Assembly (NCBI GenBank): GCA_016716435.1
Contig: JADJWI010000003.1
Span: 434,001-498,000 of the forward strand
DNA from: Acidobacteriota bacterium
Lineage (GTDB): Bacteria; Acidobacteriota; Blastocatellia; Pyrinomonadales; Pyrinomonadaceae
Direction: 5' to 3'
DNA: 64,000 nt
This document shows positions 7,671-15,485 of the stretch, piece after piece. The notes beneath the pieces were generated by a model that did not search any database, was not told the DNA's origin, and saw only the letters and a program-made list of their open reading frames with translations. A program made the position numbers and the translations under genes. Every line of letters starts with the position of its first letter. Position 1 is the first letter of the stretch.

Positions 7671-8879
7671 TCATATCCGCAGCGGCATTACGATGTACTT
7701 GTAGTTGTATGCCGAGTCTCCGGCGATCCGCATTTGGGTGGCGGCGTTCGAGTCTTTGAATTCGAACGATATCCTGGTCGGCGACTTGGCCTCGCGTGCC
7801 GGAGCTGCCGCAGAGCCTTCGCCATTGCCTGTCGCGGAATCGGACGCTTCCTCTGCGGCCGCATCGCCCGAGCCGACGAGTGCACCTACCGTGTTGAGGT
7901 ATTCCTGCAGATAAACGTGATTAAAGCCGATCGTGCATTCCTCGCCGGCGTAGTCGGCCGGGACGACCTCGTGGCCTTCGCCTTCTTCGCTTGATTGGGC
8001 AACGATCTCTATCTCGCCATCGCGGACGATGAGCCGCACTGAGCGGTTCCTTTCGTCGGCCATCAAGGCAATGCGGCGGACCGCCGAACGCATTTCGCTG
8101 AGTTCAAAGGTGGCCGTTTTATCGTTATCCTTCGGCATCACCATCTCGTAATTCGGGAAGTTGCCCGAAAGCTTTCGGGTGATCAGGAGCCTTCCGCCGG
8201 TCTCAAAATAGATGTGATTTTGATCCTCGCCAAATTGAACATCGCCGCCCGCATCGCGTGATATCTTGATCAGCTCGAGCAAGGCCTTTTTCGGGATGAG
8301 GACATCCATCTTTGCGTCCTCGCCGGTTTCCATCGCCCGTTCGATATAGGCCAGCCGATGGCCATCGGTCGTCACCATTTTGACGATGCCGTCGCCATAG
8401 ATGAATTTTGCTCCTGAAAGCGTAAAGCGGCTCTGCTCGCTGGTGATCGCAAACGCGGTGCTTTGAACAAAATATTGAAACACATCGGCCGGGAGCGAAA
8501 GCGGCGCCGATTTGAAGATCGGTATCTCGGGATACTGTTCGCGGTTAACGCCCGCCAGGCGGAAGTTCGCTCGGCCGGCCTTCATCTGCACCCATTCGTT
8601 CTCTTCTTTTTTGAAGTGAACTTCGCCTTCCGACATCGTACGGACAAGGTCGAAAAGCTTGCGGGCCTGGACGCAGATCGCTCCGGGAGTTTTGATGTTC
8701 GCCTCGGCGTCGCAGCGGATGGTGACGTCAAGGTCGGTCCCGACTATCCGGATCGACCCTTCGCCGAGCGATTCGATCAAAATGTTTGATAGAACGGGAA
8801 TGGTGTTCTTCCGCTCCACAACACCCTGGATATATCCGAGTTCTTCCTTGAGAACGCTTTGCTTGATTGAAAATTCCAT
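7671..8879 (-). CDS. dnaN: DNA polymerase III subunit beta (sliding clamp)
   Basis: The ring-shaped clamp that tethers DNA polymerase III to DNA. The 402-residue protein starts MEFSIKQSVLKEELGYIQGV and shows all three clamp domains: LFDLVRTMSEGEV, FKSAPLSLPADVF, MVTTDGHRLAYIE, LLITRKLSGNFPNY and the C-terminal YKYIVMPLRI, whose end forms part of the partner-binding pocket. It is about 30 residues longer than usual because of an Ala/Ser/Glu-rich insert at residues 336-368 in domain III. It lies downstream of dnaA and a small gene on the same strand, the typical dnaA-dnaN order near the origin. An AT-rich segment with DnaA boxes separates it from them. Confidence 0.97.
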   Translation of the reverse strand: MEFSIKQSVLKEELGYIQGVVERKNTIPVLSNILIESLGEGSIRIVGTDLDVTIRCDAEANIKTPGAICVQARKLFDLVRTMSEGEVHFKKEENEWVQMKAGRANFRLAGVNREQYPEIPIFKSAPLSLPADVFQYFVQSTAFAITSEQSRFTLSGAKFIYGDGIVKMVTTDGHRLAYIERAMETGEDAKMDVLIPKKALLELIKISRDAGGDVQFGEDQNHIYFETGGRLLITRKLSGNFPNYEMVMPKDNDKTATFELSEMRSAVRRIALMADERNRSVRLIVRDGEIEIVAQSSEEGEGHEVVPADYAGEECTIGFNHVYLQEYLNTVGALVGSGDAAAEEASDSATGNGEGSAAAPAREAKSPTRISFEFKDSNAATQMRIAGDSAYNYKYIVMPLRI

Positions 8880-8970
8880 AACTCGACCCTCGACCTTTTT
8901 TGTATTTCCGTGATTATAAACTACCCGCCACTATACTGCCCATTGTCCCTGCTGCGTTTAACTTCTGCTT

Positions 8971-9100
8971 TACTAAAATACTTAATTTATATTTTTAGAT
9001 AGTAGTAGTATTGCCTGTGCAAATGTTGATAAAGAGCTAAAGTTCCTATGTTTACTGAGGTTCTTTGACCGTTGTAAAATGTGGAAAACTTGTGGAAAAT
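8971..9100. other. Candidate origin-unwinding region (AT-rich tract, TAG trinucleotides, DnaA boxes) between dnaA and dnaN
   Basis: This dnaA-dnaN interval contains an AT-rich tract at 8971-9000, a run of TAG trinucleotides at 8997-9010, a short GC-rich spacer (GCCTGTGC, 9013-9020) and a near-consensus DnaA box TGTTGATAA at 9024-9032 (one mismatch to TGTGGATAA). Two more boxes, TGTGGAAAA at 9080-9088 and 9091-9099, are 11 bp apart in the same orientation. The order AT tract, trinucleotides, GC, DnaA box on one strand matches the basal unwinding layout described for Bacillus subtilis (DnaA-trio). The functional role here is inferred. Confidence 0.55.
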
Positions 9101-9270
9101 TCCTTGATCGTGTTAAAAACCCGTTCGCGGCCGCCAATTTCCACCGCGTCCACAACCTGCTCCGGAGGGTCGCTGTGCAAAAGTGGAAAATCTTTTTCAA
9201 GTGCTGCAAATAAAAGGTTTACCGAGACAACGTCGCGAAACTTCATGTGGATATCTTCCGTCTTCTTCAC
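9052..9270 (-). CDS. Small protein of unknown function between dnaA and dnaN
   Basis: A 72-residue protein starting at GTG, 18 bases after the dnaA stop. The start is supported by a perfect GGAGGA Shine-Dalgarno sequence seven bases upstream (9278-9283), one of the best in the window. The protein reads MKKTEDIHMKFRDVVSVNLL and continues with LFAALEKDFPLLHSDPP, EQVVDAVEIGGRERVF and a Phe/Thr-rich C-terminus. It has no cysteines, signal peptide or membrane segment, and I recognise no family. Its 3' end covers the two DnaA boxes at 9080-9099. Its position suggests a link to replication initiation or simple co-expression with dnaA; neither is proven. Confidence 0.6.
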   Translation of the reverse strand: MKKTEDIHMKFRDVVSVNLLFAALEKDFPLLHSDPPEQVVDAVEIGGRERVFNTIKEFSTSFPHFTTVKEPQ

Positions 9271-9288
9271 CGCCTTGTCCTCCGCTAA

Positions 9289-10713
9289 TTAGTTGCAAAG
9301 ATTATCGATAAAGCCGCTGACCGTCTTGTGGAAATCACGATTCTCTTTTGCCATCGTGTCGATCTTGTCTACCGAGTGCATAACGGTCGTATGGTGCTTG
9401 CCGCCAAACTCGCGGCCGATCTCCGGATAGCTGTGTTTCGTCAGCCGCTTACAGAGATACATCGCCACCTGCCGCGGAAACGAGATCGCTCGGCTGTTGT
9501 TCTTTGACTTCATCTCATCGACCGAAAGCTTGTAGTGCGAGGCAACCATCCTTGCTATCCGGTCCATCGTTAGCCCCTCGGGCCGCTCGCTATCGATTAT
9601 GTTTTTGAGCGCGTCCTGCGCGAGCATCTTCGTTATCGGAACGCCGCGGAGCGACGAGATGGCCACCAGCCGCACAAGCGAGCCCTCAAGCTCGCGGACG
9701 TTGCTGCGGATCTTGCTCGCAATGAAGATCGCTATCTCGTCATCCAGGTCAATGCCATCCATATCGGCCTTCCGCTTGAGAATGGCTACCTTTGTCTCGA
9801 GGTCCGGTGGCTCGATATCAGCGATCAAACCCCATTCAAAACGCGAATGCAGCCTTTCCTCGAGCGTCGGGATGTCCCGCGGCGGGCAATCGCTTGAGAT
9901 GACGATCTGCTTTTGGTCGTTATGAAGCGTATTGAAAGTGTGAAAAAACTCTTCCTGTGTCCGCTCTTTACCGGCAAAGAACTGGACGTCGTCCATCAAG
10001 AGCACGTCGATCGAGCGATACTTCTCACGAAACGAGTGCGTCTTGTCATACCGGATCGCGTTGATCAGCTCATTCATGAACTTTTCACTTGTGATGTACG
10101 CAACGCGAGTATGGCGGTTGCTTTGCTTTATCGAATGGCCGATGGCGTGCATCAGGTGCGTTTTGCCGAGACCTGTGCCGCCATAGATGAACAGCGGGTT
10201 GTAAGCCTTTCCCGGAGTTTCGGCGACCGAAAGCGAGGCGGCATGGGCAAACTGGTTGCTCGAGCCGACGACGAACTTGTCGAATGTATATTTTGGATTG
10301 AGTGAATTTTCGACCGGTTCGATATCGACGAAATTGGTCGTCGTGCGAGCCGTGGTCGAGCGGGGCGAGCGTTCGAGCTCAAGGATAGCACCGGCGATCT
10401 GCTCTTCGGTCGCCGTTTCCGGCTCCGCATCGTCATCGGCGGCTTCCGATTCGCTAGGCTTGGTCGACCATTTGATCGAATACCCGTCTCGGCCGAGCGA
10501 GTTAAGGCAATGCTTGATCAGCTCCGTGTAATAGCGGTTGACCCAATCGGCCGTAACGTCGGAGGCTTCAAGTTCGACAAGCTTTGCTTCATCATCGAAG
10601 TCGAGAAATTGTATTGAACGAAACCAGGAATCGAAGATGTGGCGGTTGAGCCGAGCCTCGACCATCGCCAGAGCTTCGTTCCAAATTTCGGTTTTTGCCA
10701 AAAGATCAGACAC
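9289..10713 (-). CDS. dnaA: Chromosomal replication initiator protein DnaA
   Basis: DnaA binds origin boxes and melts DNA to start replication. With the start used here the protein has 474 residues. Domain I (1-80, WNEALAMVEARLNRHIFDSW) binds partners; domain II (85-135) is an acidic linker; domain III is the AAA+ ATPase with Walker A GGTGLGKT (178-185) and Walker B VLLMDDVQFF (237-246); domain IV ends with the DNA-binding signature FGGKHHTTVMHSV. I prefer GTG at 10713 because GGAG lies nine bases upstream; a TTG at 10728 would remove that site and add five residues. DnaA boxes flank the gene on both sides, so autoregulation is likely. Confidence 0.95.
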   Translation of the reverse strand: MSDLLAKTEIWNEALAMVEARLNRHIFDSWFRSIQFLDFDDEAKLVELEASDVTADWVNRYYTELIKHCLNSLGRDGYSIKWSTKPSESEAADDDAEPETATEEQIAGAILELERSPRSTTARTTTNFVDIEPVENSLNPKYTFDKFVVGSSNQFAHAASLSVAETPGKAYNPLFIYGGTGLGKTHLMHAIGHSIKQSNRHTRVAYITSEKFMNELINAIRYDKTHSFREKYRSIDVLLMDDVQFFAGKERTQEEFFHTFNTLHNDQKQIVISSDCPPRDIPTLEERLHSRFEWGLIADIEPPDLETKVAILKRKADMDGIDLDDEIAIFIASKIRSNVRELEGSLVRLVAISSLRGVPITKMLAQDALKNIIDSERPEGLTMDRIARMVASHYKLSVDEMKSKNNSRAISFPRQVAMYLCKRLTKHSYPEIGREFGGKHHTTVMHSVDKIDTMAKENRDFHKTVSGFIDNLCN

Positions 10714-10859
10714 TAAATGTGACTCCAAAAATTCGTCAATATTCCTTGCGGTATCGGCAGTACGCCGAAGGTTAAAGCATTGGGAGAAATAAGCCGCGAA
10801 AACTCTTTCGATAAAAGGCTTTTACCGTGCGTGCCGGAGCTTCGCATTCACCGTTTCTA

Positions 10860-11020
10860 CAGTTTTTCCACAAAGTTTTCCACAGGACTGTGGAAATGAA
10901 ACATAAACTTAAAGTGACACTTTAAGTTATTTGTTTTCAACTATTTACAAGGGTGAACTCGTTCGAAACGGGTGCCAGATTAACATAGGGAAACACCCAT
11001 TGCAAACGAAAATCCACAGA
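10860..11020. other. Candidate origin DnaA-box cluster upstream of dnaA
   Basis: Two direct boxes TTTTCCACA (10864-10872 and 10876-10884, 12 bp apart) face an inverted box TGTGGAAAT (10889-10897). A further AAATCCACA lies at 11010-11018. An AT-rich tract at 10898-10950 with a 23-bp perfect palindrome lies beside them. The cluster sits between dnaA and a divergent gene, and gene strand bias switches around here. It probably serves as part of a bipartite origin and as the site of dnaA autoregulation. Confidence 0.7.
10906..10928. promoter_or_regulatory. 23-bp perfect palindrome in the dnaA upstream region
   Basis: The arms AACTTAAAGTG (10906-10916) and CACTTTAAGTT (10918-10928) are perfect inverted repeats around a single central base. 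There is no adjacent T run, and the sequence is AT-rich, so it resembles a dimeric regulator operator rather than a terminator. It lies 9 bp from the nearest DnaA box. The binding protein is unknown. Confidence 0.5.
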
Positions 11021-11115
11021 AAATCGGAGTGGCCGATTTTTGCTTCTAAGCCCTTTTTTCTACAATGATTTGGAGCCAAATTGGGGCACATGCAAGGCCG
11101 AAAACGGACCCGAAA

Positions 11116-11538
11116 ATGACCAAAAAAACGAAAAAAAATCTTCGTTCGGCAATAAAAAAGAAAGTATTCTCGATCGAAGAACTGACCGAGTTGACCCAGG
11201 GCGTGATCTACATCAGCGAAACCGACGCCGAGCTTGAACCGTTCCAGACGGAGGACAGCGAGCCGGAAATTCGGCCGCTCTCAAAAGCCACTTCGAAAGA
11301 CATTGAAGAAATCTCGTTCGATAATTTTTTCAATCGCCTGTCCGCCAAAAAAGAATGGCACACGGCCGCTGACCGGAAGCGGACTGCGGCGTATTCGAAG
11401 ATCAGAGAATACCTTGAGGATCACCTGACCGATCTGCACGTTGTGCGGACCGGACGGGTCCAGATAGAAATTCTTGTATTCGGTAAAGCGGAAGATGGCA
11501 CAGTTGCGGGGTTCCGGACGCGGGCGGTTGAGACCTAA
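11116..11538 (+). CDS. NuiA-like (nuclease A inhibitor family) protein
   Basis: A 140-residue acidic protein. The pattern VFSIEELTELTQGVIYISET, the FDNFFNRL segment, the paired LEDHLTDLHVVRTGRVQIEI strand and the C-terminal GTVAGFRTRAVET match my memory of the NuiA superfamily, named for the inhibitor of the Anabaena non-specific nuclease NucA. I start it at the ATG at 11116, after which the basic MTKKTKKNLR leader leads into the domain; an ATG at 11065 is possible. It is divergent from dnaA across the origin region. No NucA-type nuclease is in the window, so its target is unknown. The 3' end overlaps the next convergent gene by four bases. Confidence 0.65.
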   Translation: MTKKTKKNLRSAIKKKVFSIEELTELTQGVIYISETDAELEPFQTEDSEPEIRPLSKATSKDIEEISFDNFFNRLSAKKEWHTAADRKRTAAYSKIREYLEDHLTDLHVVRTGRVQIEILVFGKAEDGTVAGFRTRAVET

Positions 11539-11996
11539 TCGACCGAGTAATTGACCGTGGCCATGACATCTTCCTTACCGCTGCGGTTGTCTAGGATAAG
11601 AATATAATCACCGGGCCCGAGGGTCAGGTTCGTTTCCGCAGTCGAGAGATTGCGGATCGCTAATTCGGCCTTGAACTCTGCCCGTGCTTCCCACTTCGGC
11701 CTGTCCTCCGCTTTTATGACGAAAAGATCGACCTTGAGCTTTTCGTTCGGAGTCTCAAATGAACCGCGGAGCCGGGTTCGCCGATTCAATTCAAAAGGGA
11801 ATTCCTGTGCAGTGCCTGGAGCGATCTGGACCTCACCGCCGGCGAAGTTTCCACTGGTAAAGGTCTTTTGCACAACAACGGGTTTCGGCGGTTCTTCGCG
11901 GTTAACGCGTACGATCTGCACGACCGCCAGAAATAGGATCGCGAGCACGGCGGTCGTCGCGAGAAGGTGGGTCCGCTCTTTGAGCAATATCGCCAT
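11535..11996 (-). CDS. Single-pass membrane-anchored hypothetical protein
   Basis: A 153-residue protein with a short cytoplasmic N-terminus (MAILLKERTH), one transmembrane helix (LLATTAVLAILFLAVVQIV, residues 11-29) and a periplasmic domain of about 120 residues. The domain is beta-rich, with GTAQEFPFELNRRTRLRGSF and a C-terminal LGPGDYILILDNRSGKEDV. This layout recalls small beta-sandwich envelope domains that bind no known cofactor. I recognise no named family. The gene is convergent with the NuiA-like gene, whose stop it overlaps. A terminator at 12028-12067 belongs to the gene upstream, so this one probably has its own promoter. Confidence 0.68.
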   Translation of the reverse strand: MAILLKERTHLLATTAVLAILFLAVVQIVRVNREEPPKPVVVQKTFTSGNFAGGEVQIAPGTAQEFPFELNRRTRLRGSFETPNEKLKVDLFVIKAEDRPKWEARAEFKAELAIRNLSTAETNLTLGPGDYILILDNRSGKEDVMATVNYSVD

Positions 11997-12027
11997 GGCA
12001 GAATTTTAAGGCCAATTGTAGGAAATG

Positions 12028-12067
12028 AAAAAGCCCGAAATGCGGCTTTGCCTCCGCAGATCGGGCC
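12028..12067 (-). terminator. Rho-independent terminator of the GIN-domain gene
   Basis: On the minus strand a GC-rich stem GCCCGA..TGCGG / CCGCA..TCGGGC (12032-12066) is followed by a T run (AAAAA on the plus strand at 12028-12032). It lies 35 bases past the stop of the GIN-domain gene. Confidence 0.8.
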
Positions 12068-12100
12068 CCTGTTTAGGTGAAGGGAGGAACGGTCTTCACC

Positions 12101-12800
12101 CTACATTTGCTTCACCTTGGAAGCACCGGTAGCGTTCTTGATCAGACTCGCCGGCTCGCCGGTGTAATAGATCTTGCTTGCTCCGCTGGCGGTGGCTTTC
12201 AGCTCGCCGGTTACCGAGACATTGACCTTGCAGGCACCGCTTGCCCGGACCTCAGCATTTGCGGCCTCAAGCTCGGTCGCTTCGATCTTTGCGGCACCGC
12301 TGACCCTGACCTTCAGCTCGCTGACATTGCCCCTCAGCTCGGCCTTGGAGGCTCCGCTCATATCGAGCTCGAACGGGCCTGAGAGTTCCGAAGCCGTGAC
12401 CTTTGCCACGCCCGAACTTTGGATCTTTGCGATCGTCGGGTTCGATACTCGAACGACGAGCGTGCTCCTCGGCCGAATGCTTTCCTTGGTAGAGATGACA
12501 AGCATACCGTCGCGGACCTCGGTCGTGATCAGCGGAAGAAGGTTGTCATCCGCTTCGATCTCGACGCTCTGTTCGCGGCCGGCGACCGCCTCAACGCGGA
12601 AAATCCCGCTGACCTTGATGCCCTCAAAAGCCGCAACCGAACGCTGTTCAGAAACGACGTTGCCCCGAGCCGCGGACCCCATTACCAAAAGAAAAATTGA
12701 CCAGTTTACCCGCCGAGACCTTGCCGAACGAGAACAGGCTGCCGATCACGACCCCGACCACCAGAGTTAAAATAAATATAAGAATTCCGATCTTTTTCAC
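12101..12800 (-). CDS. Head GIN domain (DUF2807) envelope protein, with an apparent 1-base frameshift
   Basis: DUF2807 proteins are exported beta-helical 'head GIN' domain proteins of unknown function. The GIN domain lies in one frame (12101-12688): RSVAAFEGIKVSG, repeated SGASK and SGAAK turns and the final GASKVKQM. The N-terminal membrane/signal segment (KKIGILIFILTLVVGVVIGS) lies in another frame, starting at GTG 12800, preceded by GGAGG at 10 bases. Removing one G from the GGGG at 12663-12666 joins them into GNGVRGSGNVVSEQRSV, as expected of the family. The break is thus a single-base indel, from mutation or consensus error. A terminator follows the stop. Confidence 0.8.
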
Positions 12801-12932
12801 TGTAAAAATACCTCCAACCGCCTTGTGACAATTGAGTCTAACGACCCGGCCAGCGGAAAAGTTCCGCTCCCGGCAAAAAAATCGGTCGAGGGCCAGTTCA
12901 CCTTCAGCACAGCGCAATGGTTAAATATCAGT

Positions 12933-13385
12933 GTGAGCGAAACAGGAGAGAACCTTTCGGCCACAGGCGGCCCGATCGCGGCGGCCTATGCGGCATGGGC
13001 GATTGCGCTTGCCGGCCTGGTCGGGAGCCTTATTCTCAGCGAGGTGCTTGAATTTCCGCCGTGCGAGCTTTGCTGGTATCAGCGGATCGCGCTTTACCCG
13101 CTGGTGGTGATAATCGGCATCGGCATTGCGTATCGTGATGCGGGCTGGCGGCGATATGCGATGGTACTAACAGTTATCGGCCTTGCCATCGCGGTTTACC
13201 ACAATTTGCTCTACTACGGCTTCATTCCGGAAGAAATAACGCCGTGTACCGAGGGTGTTCCCTGCAATGCGCGTCAGCTTGAGCTTTTCGGTTTTATCAC
13301 CATCCCGCTGATGTCGCTTGGCTCGTTTGCCATGATACTTTTGTGTTTGATCGTTTACCGTCCCGTTGCAGAAGTTAAAGAATAG
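12933..13385 (+). CDS. Disulfide bond formation protein, BdbC/DsbB family
   Basis: A polytopic inner-membrane oxidoreductase that passes electrons from a DsbA-like partner to quinone. Four transmembrane helices are visible (around residues 20-38, 52-68, 76-97 and 115-140). The redox pairs are Cys44-Cys47 in PPCELCWYQR and Cys105/Cys111 in TPCTEGVPCN. I take GTG at 12933 as start, giving 150 residues close to family length; the frame is open back to a GTG at 12825, but the extra 36 residues do not look like a membrane protein and no start has a clear ribosome site. It is two bases before the DsbA-like gene, so the two form a BdbC-BdbD-type pair. Confidence 0.85.
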   Translation: MSETGENLSATGGPIAAAYAAWAIALAGLVGSLILSEVLEFPPCELCWYQRIALYPLVVIIGIGIAYRDAGWRRYAMVLTVIGLAIAVYHNLLYYGFIPEEITPCTEGVPCNARQLELFGFITIPLMSLGSFAMILLCLIVYRPVAEVKE

Positions 13386-13387
13386 TA

Positions 13388-14062
13388 ATGACAAAAGAAG
13401 TTCGAAACCTTTTATTTGTTGGCGGCGTGATAGTCGCCGCCTCCGTTATTGGCATATTTCTTTACCAGAAATCGAGCGTACCGGCCGTCCAGACGATAGA
13501 CAAGGCCGAGGTTGTGCAGACCCTGATCCGACCGGATAGCCCAACGCTCGGGCCGGAGAATGCAAAGGTCACGGTCGTCGAATTTCTCGACCCCGAGTGC
13601 GAATCCTGCGCCGCGTTTGGGCCGACGGTCAAGAAGGTGATGAGTGAGTTTCAGGGCAATGTCCGGCTCGTCATTCGCTATATGCCCTTCCACAAAAATT
13701 CCCGGCTTGCCGCAGCATATCTTGAGGCCGCCGGCGAGCAGGGCAAGTATTGGGAAATGATGGATAAGATGTTCGTCAATCAATCGATGTGGGGCGAGAT
13801 CCACGGCGGCGGACCGCAGCCCGCACGGCCCGAACCGAGCACGCTTTTTGATAAATGGGCGGGCGAGCTTGGGCTTAATATGGAGCAACTCAAAGCTTCG
13901 GTCGGCGACCCGAAGCACAACCAAAAGGTCGAGCGCGACTTTGCCGACGGCCGTGCGGCCGGTGTTCGCGGAACGCCGACGTTTTTCGTCAATGGCCGCC
14001 GGATGCTTCGCCTGAGCGAGCCCGAGCTGCGGTCGATGATCCAACAGGAAATGAACCGCTAG
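13388..14062 (+). CDS. DsbA/BdbD-like thiol-disulfide oxidoreductase
   Basis: A 224-residue membrane-tethered thioredoxin-fold protein that introduces disulfides into exported proteins. It has an N-terminal anchor (LLFVGGVIVAASVIGIFLYQ, residues 8-27), the domain start KVTVVEFLDPECESC with active site C71-E-S-C74, and a late cis-proline motif GTPTFFVNG. A helical insertion between carries WGEIHGGGPQPARPEPS. The gene directly follows the DsbB-like gene, which would reoxidise it. The CESC dipeptide is unlike the CPHC of E. coli DsbA and CPSC of BdbD; this changes the redox potential but not the assignment. Confidence 0.9.
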   Translation: MTKEVRNLLFVGGVIVAASVIGIFLYQKSSVPAVQTIDKAEVVQTLIRPDSPTLGPENAKVTVVEFLDPECESCAAFGPTVKKVMSEFQGNVRLVIRYMPFHKNSRLAAAYLEAAGEQGKYWEMMDKMFVNQSMWGEIHGGGPQPARPEPSTLFDKWAGELGLNMEQLKASVGDPKHNQKVERDFADGRAAGVRGTPTFFVNGRRMLRLSEPELRSMIQQEMNR

Positions 14063-14076
14063 ACCGCTGCAATTTT

Positions 14077-15342
14077 ATGTACAAGGGGTTTTCAGAGCCG
14101 CGGCGAGTGGTGATAACGGGCATGGGCTGCGCGACGCCGCTCGGCATCGGCCGCGACGCATTTTGGGAATCGCTTCGCGAGGGCAGGAGCGGCACGCGGA
14201 CGATCAGCGGCTTTGATGCCTCTGGCTTCAAGGTCCGCGTTGCTGGCGAGGTCGAGGGGCTTGATATCGATTCGCTCCTCTCGCCGCAGGATCGCAAACA
14301 CGTTCCCCGAACAGTTCCGCTTGCGCTTATATCTGCGACCGAGGCATTGGCCGATTCCGGCATTGATCCTGCGCAACTCACGGAAGGAGAGCAGCGAGCT
14401 TTTGGCGTCGTTATCGGTACCGGCGGCGGCGGGCTCGCATTTACTGAGCGGCAGTTCGGCCACTGGTTTTCCGGAAACGAAAAGAAGGGCAGTATCTACA
14501 CCATTCCCTCGTCAACGCACGGCGGGCTTTCATCCGAGCTTTCGATGCGTTTCTCGCTCCATGGGCTTTCCCATGTCATTTCGACCGGCTGCACGTCCTC
14601 GACCGATGCCATCTTTTACGCCGCCGAACACATCGCACTCGGCCGCGTCGACCGGATGCTTGCCGGCGGTGTCGATTCGCCGATCGCTCCCGGCATCTTG
14701 CGCGGATTTGAGGTGATGACGGTCGTCACCGATAAATGGAACGACGAGCCGGAGCGGGCCTCGCGGCCATTTTCGCTTGATCGCTCGGGCATCGTCATCT
14801 CAGAAGGTTCGTGGATCTTTGTCCTTGAGGACTACGAATCGGCCCGCCGCCGCGGTGCTGAGATCTATGCCGAGGTCGCGGGCTACGGAGCGACGTGCGA
14901 TGCCTATCATCGCGTCCGGCTTGAGGAGAATGGCGTCGAGCCCGCACGCGCAATGTCCCTTGCGATGGCCGATGCCGGCGTCAGACGCGAGGAGATAGGT
15001 TACGTAAATCTCCACGGCACGAGCACGCAACTCAACGACCGCATCGAAACGCGGGCGGTCAAGATCGCGCTCGGCGATCACGCTTACGGCGTGCCGATGT
15101 CCGCGACCAAATCTCAGGTCGGCCATCCGCAGGGAGCCGCCGGAGCCGCCGGCATCGCCTCTACGCTGATGACGCTCAAGACGGGCGTCGTCGCCCCGAC
15201 CATCAACCTCGACGAACCCGACCCGGCCTGCGACCTCAACTACACCCCAAACACAGCCCGCGAGTATGATGTAAATATTGCACTCTGCAACTGCATCGGC
15301 TTCGGGTCAAAGAACTCCGCTCTGGTTTTACGAAAAATTTAG
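14077..15342 (+). CDS. Beta-ketoacyl-ACP synthase family protein
   Basis: A 421-residue thiolase-fold condensing enzyme that extends acyl chains with malonyl-ACP. The catalytic Cys-His-His triad is complete: Cys172 in STGCTSSTDA, His313 in NLHGTSTQLND and His350 in KSQVGHPQGAAG. The nucleophile context GCTSSTD differs from the ACATG of housekeeping FabF and resembles type II polyketide ketosynthase subunits (GCTSGLD), so it may serve a specialised lipid or polyketide pathway. No acyl carrier protein, chain-length factor or ketoreductase is nearby, which argues against a complete polyketide cluster. It starts 14 bases after the DsbA-like gene and may share its transcript. Confidence 0.87.
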   Translation: MYKGFSEPRRVVITGMGCATPLGIGRDAFWESLREGRSGTRTISGFDASGFKVRVAGEVEGLDIDSLLSPQDRKHVPRTVPLALISATEALADSGIDPAQLTEGEQRAFGVVIGTGGGGLAFTERQFGHWFSGNEKKGSIYTIPSSTHGGLSSELSMRFSLHGLSHVISTGCTSSTDAIFYAAEHIALGRVDRMLAGGVDSPIAPGILRGFEVMTVVTDKWNDEPERASRPFSLDRSGIVISEGSWIFVLEDYESARRRGAEIYAEVAGYGATCDAYHRVRLEENGVEPARAMSLAMADAGVRREEIGYVNLHGTSTQLNDRIETRAVKIALGDHAYGVPMSATKSQVGHPQGAAGAAGIASTLMTLKTGVVAPTINLDEPDPACDLNYTPNTAREYDVNIALCNCIGFGSKNSALVLRKI

Positions 15343-15457
15343 CCACAGAGAGCACAGAGGACATGGAGTTTTTATGGATCGATGTTCGTGATCGATTTTC
15401 CTAAGAATGATAAACAGCGACAAAGATTTCTCCGTTCTCTCTGTGCCCTCTGTGGCA
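15342..15457. repeat. Imperfect inverted repeat of CACAGAG motif (intergenic repeat element)
   Basis: The left arm GCCACAGAGAGCACAGAG (15342-15359) and the right arm at 15439-15456 are reverse complements with one mismatch, separated by about 80 bases. Within each arm the motif CACAGAG recurs with a 9-base period. It follows the ketosynthase stop directly. It belongs with the other inverted repeat elements at 34121 and 41316. Confidence 0.75.
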
Positions 15458-15485
15458 AAATAAAATATCGAGCTCTAAAATTAAA

